DNA from: an uncultured Bacteroides sp.
GTDB taxonomy: Bacteria; Bacteroidota; Bacteroidia; Bacteroidales; Bacteroidaceae
Length of the DNA: 37,110 bases
NCBI GenBank assembly: GCA_900553185.1
Contig: USCT01000017.1
Location: 1 to 37,110 of the forward strand
Reading direction: 5' to 3'
The notes under the pieces were generated by a model. That model was not told where the DNA came from and did not search any database. It was given only the letters and a program-made list of their open reading frames with translations. How positions within the stretch are numbered: the first letter of the stretch is position 1; each line of letters begins with the position of its first letter. This document shows, in pieces, positions 9,140 through 16,579 of the stretch. The translations under genes were made by a program, and so were the position numbers.

Positions 9140-9147
9140 CAAAGATA
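9140..9147 (-). promoter_or_regulatory. -7 box of the OmpA/TPR lipoprotein gene
   Basis: TATCTTTG on the minus strand lies 67 nt before the ATG at 9072 and is an exact TAnnTTTG match. The -33 element is not obvious. Confidence 0.55.
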
Positions 9148-9240
9148 AGAAAAAGTCTGATTTCGTTAACCTTTACTTCCTCTTTTTTTAAGAAAAGCAT
9201 TAAAATTTTCTTAATAAAGGCTGTTGATGCGTATTTTTGC

Positions 9241-10155
9241 TCATTTTTTCATGTTTCGCGGGTGGTGCTCGATGATTTCCTGGCGCAGACGGTGGCGGTC
9301 AATGTGCGTATAAATTTCGGTGGTCCCTATGCTTTCATGTCCTAACATGCACTGGATGGCACGCAGGTTGGCGCCTCCTTCCAGCAGGTGAGTGGCAAAT
9401 GAATGACGGAAAGTGTGCGGGCTGATCGGCTTCTTGATTCCGGTCTGTTCGGCCAGTTCCTTGATGATGTGGAAAACCATGATGCGGGAAATGTTTTTTC
9501 CGAACCGGCTGATGAATACATAATCTTCAAATTCGGGCTTTATCAGTCCTTCGCCGCGTATTTCGAAGTAACGGTTCAGTTCCTGGATTGCCCGCGGTGA
9601 AATGGGGACCAGACGCTGCTTGTTTCCTTTTCCTTCCACCCTGATGAATCCTTCGTTCAGGTAGAGATCGGAAAATTTCAGGTTGCAGAGTTCGGATACA
9701 CGAAGTCCGCAACTGTACAGTGTTTCCAGGATGGCACAGTTTCGCTGACCTTCCCGTGTACTCCGGTCTATGGCTCCAATCAGGGTGTCAATTTCTTCTA
9801 CGGTAAGTACTTCCGGAATGTGCTTCCCGATTTGTGGGGATTCCAGCAGTTCAGAAGGATCTTGCTCGATATAGTTTTCCAGCAGCAGAAAGTGATAAAA
9901 AGAGCGGATGCCCGACAGGATGCGTGCCTGCGAACGCGGGTGGATGCCGATGTCGTGCAGCCCGGCCGAGAAGTGTTCCAGAATGTCAAGAGTAACATCG
10001 GTAAATGCCAGTCCCTCGAGGGTCAGGTAAGCTTGTAGTTTATCCAGATCGGCCATATAGGCTTGTACGGTATTTTCGGAAAGAGATTTTTCCAATTTCA
10101 GATATTGCTTATACTTTATTATTATCTTTCCATTTTTATTATCGGCGTATTTCAT
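9241..10155 (-). CDS. xerD: tyrosine recombinase XerD (chromosome dimer resolution)
   Basis: A 304-aa XerC/D recombinase that resolves chromosome dimers at dif with its partner Xer. ATG 10155 is chosen: it gives the usual N-terminal SAM-like domain (YKQYLKLEKSLSENTVQAY), and its promoter lies 35 nt upstream. The longer in-frame start would lie before the promoter. All catalytic residues are visible: Arg in SCGLRVSEL, Lys in EGKGNKQR, HTFRHSFATHLLEGG (HxxR), LGHESIGTTEIYTHI (His and the nucleophile Tyr). Whether it is XerC or XerD is inferred from sequence resemblance. Divergent from aroQ, the usual Bacteroidales arrangement. Confidence 0.88.
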   Translation of the reverse strand: MKYADNKNGKIIIKYKQYLKLEKSLSENTVQAYMADLDKLQAYLTLEGLAFTDVTLDILEHFSAGLHDIGIHPRSQARILSGIRSFYHFLLLENYIEQDPSELLESPQIGKHIPEVLTVEEIDTLIGAIDRSTREGQRNCAILETLYSCGLRVSELCNLKFSDLYLNEGFIRVEGKGNKQRLVPISPRAIQELNRYFEIRGEGLIKPEFEDYVFISRFGKNISRIMVFHIIKELAEQTGIKKPISPHTFRHSFATHLLEGGANLRAIQCMLGHESIGTTEIYTHIDRHRLRQEIIEHHPRNMKK

Positions 10156-10165
10156 TTCTTTTTCG

Positions 10166-10173
10166 TATCTTTG
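10166..10173 (+). promoter_or_regulatory. -7 box of the aroQ operon
   Basis: TATCTTTG lies 48 nt before the aroQ ATG. With the xerD -7 box it forms an 8-bp inverted repeat (10166-10173 / 10191-10198). Confidence 0.55.
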
Positions 10174-10190
10174 CCCCAAATTCTTTTGAA

Positions 10191-10220
10191 CAAAGATATT
10201 AAAGTTCAAGTTGTATACAA
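10191..10220 (-). promoter_or_regulatory. promoter of xerD
   Basis: On the minus strand, TTG (10220-10218), 19 nt, TATCTTTG (10198-10191). The -7 box mirrors the aroQ -7 box, so the two promoters are divergent and overlap. Confidence 0.75.
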
Positions 10221-10221
10221 A

Positions 10222-10650
10222 ATGAAAATACAAATTATAAACGGTCCCAATATCAATTTATTAGGGAAACGTGAACCTTCCATTTATGGAGCTACTTCGT
10301 TTGATGATTATCTGGATACGTTGAAAAAGCTTTATCCGGAGATAGAATTCTCTTATTATCAGTCGAATGTGGAGGGGGAGATGATCAATAAAATCCACGA
10401 AGTCGGATTTTCATACGATGGAATCGTATTGAATGCAGGTGCTTATACCCACACTTCAATTGCCTTGCAGGATGCGATTCGTGCCATTACTACTCCGGTG
10501 ATAGAGGTGCATATTTCGAATGTACACAAGCGGGAAGAGTTCCGCCATAAGTCCATGATTTCTTGCGCTTGCATGGGAGTTATCTGCGGTTTTGGCCTTG
10601 ACTCGTACCGATTGGGTGTGGAAGCTCTTATTCATGCAAACAATAATTAG
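10222..10650 (+). CDS. aroQ: type II 3-dehydroquinate dehydratase
   Basis: Removes water from 3-dehydroquinate to give 3-dehydroshikimate in the shikimate pathway. The 142-aa length is standard for the dodecameric type II enzyme. The ATG at 10222 starts the diagnostic MKIQIINGPNINLLGKRE. The catalytic Tyr22 sits in EPSIYG, NAGAYTHTS and the HISNVHKREEFRH loop follow with the catalytic His. First gene of an apparent operon with pyk, the methyltransferase and rbfA (18-nt gap to pyk). Confidence 0.96.
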   Translation: MKIQIINGPNINLLGKREPSIYGATSFDDYLDTLKKLYPEIEFSYYQSNVEGEMINKIHEVGFSYDGIVLNAGAYTHTSIALQDAIRAITTPVIEVHISNVHKREEFRHKSMISCACMGVICGFGLDSYRLGVEALIHANNN

Positions 10651-10668
10651 TTTTAGATTAGAACCAAT

Positions 10669-12129
10669 ATGATGCTCAAACAAACAAAAATCGTTGCGTC
10701 CATTTCGGACTTACGTTGTGAAGTAGATTTTATTAGAGACCTGTACAAGGCTGGTATGAACGTAGTCCGTATGAATACGGCTCATGCTAGTCGTGAAGGC
10801 TTTGAAAAGTTGATTGCGAATGTCCGTGAGGTATCCAATCGCATCGCTATTCTGATGGATACAAAAGGTCCTGAAGTACGTACTACAGCCAGTGCGGAAG
10901 GTCCTATTGACTTTAAAATAGGTGATAAGGTAAAGATTGTTGGCAATCCGAATCAGGAAACAACGCACGAATGCATTGCCGTGACATATCCGAATTTTGT
11001 ACACGACCTGAATGTGGGAGTTTCTGTACTGATTGATGACGGTGAACTTGCATTGAAGGTTGTCGATAAGAACGAAGATACGTTGTTTTGTGAAGTACAG
11101 AACGACGCTACACTGGGAAGCCGCAAGAGTGTAAACGTACCGGGTGTGCGTATTAACCTGCCTTCTCTGACAGAAAAGGACCGTAATAATATTCTATACG
11201 CCATTGAAAAGGATATTGATTTCATTGCCCATTCATTTGTCCGTAACAAACAGGATGTGCTTGATATTCGTGAAATCCTGGATGCTCACCATAGTGACAT
11301 AAAAATTATTGCCAAGATTGAAAACCAGGAAGGCGTAGACAATATCGATGAGATTCTGGAAGTGGCCGACGGAGTCATGGTAGCTCGTGGTGACCTGGGT
11401 ATCGAAGTACCGCAGGAACGTATTCCGGGTATTCAGCGTAAACTGATCAAGAAATGTATTCTGGCCAGAAAGCCGGTTATCGTTGCGACTCAGATGCTGC
11501 ATACCATGATCAACAATCCGCGTCCTACACGTGCTGAAGTAACCGATATTGCAAATGCTATTTATTATCGTACCGACGCCTTGATGCTGAGTGGTGAAAC
11601 GGCATACGGAAAATATCCGGTAGAGGCTGTGAAGACCATGACGAAAATAGCGGCTCAGGCAGAGAAGGATAAAATGGAAGAAAATGATATTCCAATTCCT
11701 TTGACTCCGGAAAATACCAATGTAACAAGCTTCCTGGCTAAGCAGGCTGTACGTGCTACTACGCTTATGCCGATTCGTGCCATTATTACAGACAGCTTCA
11801 GCGGACTGACTGCCCGCAGCCTGGCTGCGTTTCGTGGTAAATATCCGGTTCTGGCAGTATGTTATAATGAAAAGACCATGCGTCACCTGGCTTTGTCGTA
11901 CGGAGTAGAGGCTATTTATATGCCCGAGAAGGCCAATGGACAGGAATATTATTTTACTGCTCTGCGCAAGCTGCTGGATGACGGTGTGTTGTCACGCAAC
12001 GATATGGTGGCATATCTGAGCGGTGGAAAGGCTGGTACCAAGACATCGTTCCTCGAAATTAATCAGGTAGATGATGTATTGAGGAATGCAGAAGAATACG
12101 TATTGCCGAACCGTAACCGTTATCTCTGA
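10669..12129 (+). CDS. pyk: pyruvate kinase
   Basis: Converts phosphoenolpyruvate and ADP to pyruvate and ATP, the last step of glycolysis. 486 aa (485 if the second of two adjacent ATGs, 10672, is used). Visible landmarks are VVRMNTAHAS, LMDTKGPEVRT, the active-site signature IAKIENQEG with VARGDLGIEVP, and the QMLHTMINNPRPTRAEVTDIANAI...SGETAYGKYP block. The C-terminal domain carries TARSLAAFRGKYPVLAV. It shares a transcript with aroQ and lies 5 nt from the following methyltransferase gene. Confidence 0.96.
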   Translation: MMLKQTKIVASISDLRCEVDFIRDLYKAGMNVVRMNTAHASREGFEKLIANVREVSNRIAILMDTKGPEVRTTASAEGPIDFKIGDKVKIVGNPNQETTHECIAVTYPNFVHDLNVGVSVLIDDGELALKVVDKNEDTLFCEVQNDATLGSRKSVNVPGVRINLPSLTEKDRNNILYAIEKDIDFIAHSFVRNKQDVLDIREILDAHHSDIKIIAKIENQEGVDNIDEILEVADGVMVARGDLGIEVPQERIPGIQRKLIKKCILARKPVIVATQMLHTMINNPRPTRAEVTDIANAIYYRTDALMLSGETAYGKYPVEAVKTMTKIAAQAEKDKMEENDIPIPLTPENTNVTSFLAKQAVRATTLMPIRAIITDSFSGLTARSLAAFRGKYPVLAVCYNEKTMRHLALSYGVEAIYMPEKANGQEYYFTALRKLLDDGVLSRNDMVAYLSGGKAGTKTSFLEINQVDDVLRNAEEYVLPNRNRYL

Positions 12130-12134
12130 TACGT

Positions 12135-12773
12135 ATGAAAGAAACGGACGCTCTGGACGAATACATATTGCAGCATATAGATGAGGAAGGAGCATATCTG
12201 AAAGCTTTGTATCGGGCGACGCATGTCAAGTTATTGCGTCCCCGCATGGCTTCCGGACATTTACAGGGACGTATGCTGAAGATGTTTGTAAAAATGATAC
12301 GTCCGAAACAGGTACTTGAAATAGGTACGTATAGCGGATATTCCGCACTTTGTCTGGCCGAGGGGCTGGAAGAAGGAGCAATGCTTCATACGTTTGAAAT
12401 CAATGATGAGCAGGAGGATTTTACGCGTCCGTGGCTTGAAAATTCTCCTTATGCGGACAAGATCCGTTTTTATATCGGCGATGTGCTGGAAATGGTTCCA
12501 CAAATGGATGTAGAATTTGACCTGGCCTTTATAGATGGTAATAAACGGTTCTACGTAGAATATTACGAAATGGTATTGAAGAAAATGCCTTCGGGCGGTT
12601 ATATCCTTGCAGATAATACGTTGTGGGACGGTCATGTACTGGAAGAACCTCATCATACAGACCTGCAGACCATCGGGATCAAGAAGTTCAATGACCTGGT
12701 AGCAGCCGACAATCGGGTAGAAAAGGTGATTCTTCCCTTACGTGACGGACTGACTATCATTCGAAAAAAATAA
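12135..12773 (+). CDS. class I SAM-dependent O-methyltransferase
   Basis: A 212-aa methyltransferase of the catechol/caffeoyl-CoA O-methyltransferase family (PF01596 type). Motif I is VLEIGTYSGYSALCLAEGL, the acidic end of the next strand is TFEIND, and FDLAFIDGNKRFYVEYYE followed by YILADNTLWDG is the metal-binding stretch of the family. The TrmR/YrrM branch of this family methylates a modified tRNA wobble uridine. The neighbouring ribosome-maturation gene rbfA would fit an RNA role, but the substrate cannot be read from the sequence. Confidence 0.85.
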   Translation: MKETDALDEYILQHIDEEGAYLKALYRATHVKLLRPRMASGHLQGRMLKMFVKMIRPKQVLEIGTYSGYSALCLAEGLEEGAMLHTFEINDEQEDFTRPWLENSPYADKIRFYIGDVLEMVPQMDVEFDLAFIDGNKRFYVEYYEMVLKKMPSGGYILADNTLWDGHVLEEPHHTDLQTIGIKKFNDLVAADNRVEKVILPLRDGLTIIRKK

Positions 12774-12779
12774 TGAAGT

Positions 12780-13115
12780 ATGGAAACAACCAGACAGAAT
12801 AAAATCGCTCGCCTGATTCAGAAAGAGCTGAGTGAGATTTTTTTATTGCAGACCAAGGCGATGCCGGGTGTCCTGGTATCTGTCAGTATTGTGCGTATCA
12901 GTCCGGATATGAGTTATGCGCGGGCTTATCTTAGCGTGTTCCCGTCAGAACGGAGTGGAGAAATTGTCAAGAACATCAACGACAACGTGAAGGCTATCCG
13001 TTTCGAACTGGGCAATCGTGTGCGTCATCAGTTGCGTATTATTCCGGAACTGAAGTTCTTTGTCGACGATTCGCTCGATTACGCGGAGAAAATAGATGAA
13101 TTATTGAAAAAATAA
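12780..13115 (+). CDS. rbfA: 30S ribosome-binding factor A
   Basis: A 111-aa KH-like protein that binds the immature 30S subunit and helps 16S rRNA 5' end maturation. The N-terminus (TRQNKIARLIQKELSEIF), the central ISPDMSYARAYLSVFP and the end (RIIPELKFFVDDSLDYAEKIDELL) are characteristic. It follows the methyltransferase by 6 nt and ends the operon just before a strong terminator. Confidence 0.95.
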   Translation: METTRQNKIARLIQKELSEIFLLQTKAMPGVLVSVSIVRISPDMSYARAYLSVFPSERSGEIVKNINDNVKAIRFELGNRVRHQLRIIPELKFFVDDSLDYAEKIDELLKK

Positions 13116-13127
13116 GATCAGTCGAAG

Positions 13128-13195
13128 AAACACAGGCTGTGTATACCTGTCTCTATTGGGAGAAGAGACAGGTGTGTAGAGCCTGTGTTTTTTCT
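13128..13195 (+). terminator. two-tier intrinsic terminator after rbfA
   Basis: An outer stem AAACACAGGCT/AGCCTGTGTTT (13128-13138/13180-13190) and an inner stem CCTGTCTCT/AGAGACAGG (13146-13154/13164-13172) stack across a small internal loop. A run of T follows. Confidence 0.88.
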
Positions 13196-13223
13196 TTAGG
13201 TAGATTTAAAAGCATAGGGCCTC

Positions 13224-14453
13224 GTGAATTTTCCTTTTTATATTGCTCGCAGATATTTGTTTTCCAAGAAATCACACAATGCCATTAACGTGATTTCGGC
13301 TATTTCGGTATGTGGAGTGGCATTGGCTACGCTGGCTTTAGTCTGTACATTGTCGGTTTTCAATGGTTTTCAGGATCTGGTGGCTACTTTTTTTACGGCT
13401 TTTGATCCGCAACTGAAGATAACGGCAGTGGCCGGAAAGGTATTTGATGGGCAGGATGAAAAGATTCTTCAGATACGCCAAATGCCCGAAGTGGAGGTTT
13501 CGATGGAATCTCTGGAAGATCATGCTATGGTGCAGTATAACGGTCATCAGGCAATGGCTGTGATTCGTGGTGTAGAAGATTCATTCAGCAACCTGACTCC
13601 CATTGACAGTATCTTGTATGGGCGAGGAGAATTGATTTTGCACGATGAGGTGGTGCATTATGCCATACCGGGTATACAACTGGCTGCAACGTTGGGAACC
13701 GGAATCCGCTTTCTGGATCCGTTGCAGATTTATGCGCCCAAGCGAGGGGCTAAGGTGAATATGGCTAATCCGGCCGCAAGTTTTACGGAAGGAGATTTGT
13801 TTTCGTCGGGCTTGTTGTTTGCGGTCAATCAGGAGAAATACGACGGCAGTTATATTCTGACTTCTCTTGAGTTTGCACGGGAACTGTTTCAGTATACAAC
13901 AGAAATCAGTGCATTGAATCTGAAACTTAAGCCATCGGTCGACGAAGATCGTTTCAAGGAAAAACTGAGGGAGTATCTGGGACCTTCGTTCAACGTGTCC
14001 GACCGTTACGAGCAGCAGGCTGATACATTTCGTATCATGAAAGTGGAGAAGCTGATTTCTTATCTGTTTCTTACCTTTATCCTGATGATTGCCTGTTTCA
14101 ATGTCATCGGTTCTTTGTCAATGCTGATTATCGACAAGCGGGATGATGTAGTGACTTTGCGGAATCTGGGTGCCAGTGACCGGCAGATTGTCCGGATATT
14201 CTTGTTTGAAGGCCGTATGATTTCATTTTTCGGGGCAGTTGCCGGCATTGTATTGGGATTGTTACTTTGCTTTCTGCAACAGGAATACGGCTTGATTTCA
14301 CTGGGCGATTCAGGCAGCTTTGTGGTCGATGCTTATCCGGTAAGTGTACACGGAAGCGATGTGATTCTCGTATTCTTTACGGTATTGCTGATAGGTTTTG
14401 TATCAGTATGGTATCCGGTGCGGTATCTTAGCAAGCGTTTGCTGAAAAAATAA
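13224..14453 (+). CDS. ABC transporter permease, LolC/LolE-MacB type
   Basis: A 409-aa inner-membrane permease of the FtsX/MacB class, in the position where Bacteroidales carry a LolE-like protein after rbfA. It has one N-terminal membrane helix (about 19-43), a large periplasmic domain (45-270), and three C-terminal helices (about 275-300, 331-353, 379-402), with the FtsX-type 'ITLRNLGASDRQIVRIFLFEG' coupling region. Likely role: lipoprotein release from the inner membrane with an ATPase encoded elsewhere. The start is GTG 13224: a stop at 13215-13217 rules out any earlier in-frame start. Confidence 0.85.
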   Translation: MNFPFYIARRYLFSKKSHNAINVISAISVCGVALATLALVCTLSVFNGFQDLVATFFTAFDPQLKITAVAGKVFDGQDEKILQIRQMPEVEVSMESLEDHAMVQYNGHQAMAVIRGVEDSFSNLTPIDSILYGRGELILHDEVVHYAIPGIQLAATLGTGIRFLDPLQIYAPKRGAKVNMANPAASFTEGDLFSSGLLFAVNQEKYDGSYILTSLEFARELFQYTTEISALNLKLKPSVDEDRFKEKLREYLGPSFNVSDRYEQQADTFRIMKVEKLISYLFLTFILMIACFNVIGSLSMLIIDKRDDVVTLRNLGASDRQIVRIFLFEGRMISFFGAVAGIVLGLLLCFLQQEYGLISLGDSGSFVVDAYPVSVHGSDVILVFFTVLLIGFVSVWYPVRYLSKRLLKK

Positions 14454-14485
14454 AAACAGGCATCACCCTTATCCCAGGGTGATGC
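14444..14485 (-). terminator. murI terminator built into the end of the coding sequence
   Basis: A perfect 10-bp stem GCATCACCCT/AGGGTGATGC (14460-14469/14476-14485) includes the last murI codons and its stop. On the minus strand it is followed by CTGTTTTTATTTTTT. The convergent permease gene ends at 14453. Confidence 0.88.
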
Positions 14486-15308
14486 TGGTTACTTTTACCT
14501 GTTCGTGCAGGAATACAGAGGCAGATTCCTGAAACTTCTCGACCGATTCCGTGGTCAGAAATTCACACCGTTTGTTTTTCGTACATCGTTCGTCCATATC
14601 CGGATGCCGATTCAGATAGTCTTTCAAGCTGTTGCTCACGTATTCACCCTGTGATACCAGATGTATATGGGCGGGTGTGTATTGTCTGATTTTCTTGTAC
14701 AGGAGCGGATAATGGGTACATCCTAAGACAATGGTGTCTATTTCCGGGTCTTTTTCCAACAGATTATTGATGTATTTCTGAACAAAGTAATCGGCTCCGG
14801 GAGAGTCGAATTCGTTATTCTCTACCAGTGGAACCCAAAGCGGACAGGGTACACCGGTCACTTGAATATCGGGATAGAGCTTGTGAATCTCCAGCGGATA
14901 GGATTCTGATTTGATGGTACCGGCTGTTGCCAGAATGCCTACGTGACGAGTTTTCGTCAGTCCTCCGAGAGCTTCGGCCGTGGGGCGGATAACTCCCAGT
15001 ACGCGACGTTCAGGCGCCAGGTGAGGCAAGTCATTCTGCTGGATGCTCCGAAGTGCTTTGGCGGAAGCCGTGTTGCAAGCCAGGATAACCAGCGGGCAAC
15101 CCAGATCAAAAAGTCGGCGTACAGCCTGTAAGGTGAATTCATAGACAACTTCGAACGAACGGGTTCCGTAAGGTGTACGGGCATTGTCGCCCAAATAGAT
15201 ATAGTCGTATTTAGGCAGGAGTTCCCGGAATTTGCTTAAGATGGTGAGTCCTCCGTATCCGGAGTCAAAAACTCCGATGGGACCGGACAAGGCAGGAAAT
15301 GGTAACAT
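14469..15308 (-). CDS. murI: glutamate racemase
   Basis: Interconverts L- and D-glutamate to supply D-Glu for peptidoglycan. 279 aa from ATG 15308, the start matching the family N-terminus (GPIGVFDSGYGGLTI). An in-frame ATG 45 bp upstream would add a non-homologous tail encoded inside the preceding terminator. The two catalytic cysteines are Cys78 in ACNTAS and Cys197 in GCTHYP. It closes the uppS-bamA-skp-skp block, but a terminator lies between it and the second skp, so its expression may depend on read-through or a local promoter. Confidence 0.95.
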   Translation of the reverse strand: MLPFPALSGPIGVFDSGYGGLTILSKFRELLPKYDYIYLGDNARTPYGTRSFEVVYEFTLQAVRRLFDLGCPLVILACNTASAKALRSIQQNDLPHLAPERRVLGVIRPTAEALGGLTKTRHVGILATAGTIKSESYPLEIHKLYPDIQVTGVPCPLWVPLVENNEFDSPGADYFVQKYINNLLEKDPEIDTIVLGCTHYPLLYKKIRQYTPAHIHLVSQGEYVSNSLKDYLNRHPDMDERCTKNKRCEFLTTESVEKFQESASVFLHEQVKVTSITLG

Positions 15309-15330
15309 AACGGCTTGTTTTGAGTTTGAT

Positions 15331-15389
15331 TCAAAAAAGAAAAAGCGAAGCATGAATGAAGTTCCTTCCGGATTCGTTGCTTCGCTTTT
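15331..15389 (-). terminator. intrinsic terminator between skp and murI
   Basis: AAAAGCGAAGCA (15341-15352) pairs perfectly over 12 bp with TGCTTCGCTTTT (15378-15389). The minus-strand tail is TTTTTCTTTTTT. A second small hairpin, GTCCGG-AAA-CCGGAC, lies at 15400-15414. Confidence 0.88.
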
Positions 15390-15425
15390 AGGGGTTGAGG
15401 TCCGGAAACCGGACTGTTATACTTT

Positions 15426-15977
15426 TTACTGAGCAGGTGTTGCTGTAGGAGCCGGAGTGGCTGGAACAGCTGTCAGGCTGATACCTAATTTGGTCTTGAT
15501 ATCGTTGGTGACATCCTTAGATACTGTTTCATCGATGTAAGGGATGTCAGTTCTGTTCAGGTCGAATACATACGTATAGCCACCTGCTTTTCCTATGGCT
15601 TTAACAGCGTCTTCCATCTTCTGGTAAATCGGCTCCATCATGTCAGCGTATGCTTTCTGCAACTGCTGCTGAGCGTCCTGCTGGAACTGCATGCCTTTCT
15701 GTGAAAGTTCTTCCAGTTCTTTCTGGCGGCGTTCCTGAATATTTTGTGGCAAGCTCTTCTGTTCCTGCTGGTATTCTGCAAACTTCTTGTTGAACTCGTC
15801 TGAAGCACGTTTAATTTCGTCTTCGTATTGTTTACGCATGGTTTCGATATCAGTCTGAGCCTTTGCATACTCCGGCATAACCGGGATAATGTCCATTGAC
15901 TTGAAGTGAGCGAACTTCTGAGCAAATACACTCATCGGAGCGATGAGTAAGAGTAATAATGCAATTTTTTTCAACAT
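15426..15977 (-). CDS. OmpH/Skp-family periplasmic chaperone (second copy)
   Basis: A 183-aa Skp-like protein that would hold unfolded outer-membrane proteins for BamA. ATG 15977 gives a signal peptide ending SVFAQ. The body is a long charged coiled coil (MRKQYEDEIKRASDEF...QERRQKELEELSQKG), followed by the beta strand VFDLNRTDIPYID and a Pro/Thr/Ala tail ending PTATPAQ, unusual for the family. It lies downstream of a second, related copy and of bamA. Confidence 0.88.
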   Translation of the reverse strand: MLKKIALLLLLIAPMSVFAQKFAHFKSMDIIPVMPEYAKAQTDIETMRKQYEDEIKRASDEFNKKFAEYQQEQKSLPQNIQERRQKELEELSQKGMQFQQDAQQQLQKAYADMMEPIYQKMEDAVKAIGKAGGYTYVFDLNRTDIPYIDETVSKDVTNDIKTKLGISLTAVPATPAPTATPAQ

Positions 15978-16038
15978 AATTCTATTTCTTGTTTTATTGA
16001 TTTTACTGTAAGTTTCTTTCGGTTGCAAATGTATAAAA

Positions 16039-16554
16039 TTAATTTGAATATCCTAATTTAGAAAGGATTTCATTGCTGATATCGATGCTTGGAGAAGCAA
16101 ATATCATGCTTTGGTCCGTTGCACGGTCGAATACGACATCGTATCCTTTCTGGGTGGCTACGCTTTTAACTGCGTTGTAAATGGCATCCTGGATGGGAGC
16201 GATCAGTTCCTTTTGCTTTTTCGCCAGTTCTCCTTCCGGGCCGAAATATCTGGTACGCAGCTCGGCTGCTTCCTTTTCTTTGGCTACGATGGCGTTTTCT
16301 TTTTCTGTCCGTTCGCTGTCCGACAATGTTGCGGCTGTTTTCTGATATGTTTCGTACAGCGATTTGGCTTCCTGGCCTTTCGCCTCTATTTCTTGCTGAT
16401 ACTGTTTTGATAAGCTTTCCATTTGCTGGTTAGCCTGTTCGTAAGCCGGAATCCGTTTCAGGATGTATTCCATATCAATCAGTGCAAAGCGCTGTGCTTG
16501 CGCTGTGATCATCCCTGTGAGGGCAATGATAACTGTCAGGATAACTTTCTTCAT
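16039..16554 (-). CDS. OmpH/Skp-family periplasmic chaperone (first copy)
   Basis: A 171-aa Skp-like chaperone. A signal peptide (residues 1-20, ending AQAQ) precedes the family's first strand RFALIDMEYIL. Coiled-coil arms follow (QQMESLSKQYQQEIEAKGQEAK...), then YDVVFDRATDQSMIFASPSIDIS, the C-terminal strand-helix of Skp. It sits 25 nt behind bamA, consistent with co-expression in the outer-membrane assembly pathway. Confidence 0.9.
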   Translation of the reverse strand: MKKVILTVIIALTGMITAQAQRFALIDMEYILKRIPAYEQANQQMESLSKQYQQEIEAKGQEAKSLYETYQKTAATLSDSERTEKENAIVAKEKEAAELRTRYFGPEGELAKKQKELIAPIQDAIYNAVKSVATQKGYDVVFDRATDQSMIFASPSIDISNEILSKLGYSN

Positions 16555-16579
16555 ATTTTGGCTTTTTTAAATTGGTTCA

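Noticed and set aside
9188..9214. 9-bp inverted repeat after xerD (TTAAGAAAA/TTTTCTTAA)
   Set aside because: A/T only and followed by A rather than T on the minus strand; not a convincing terminator or dif site.
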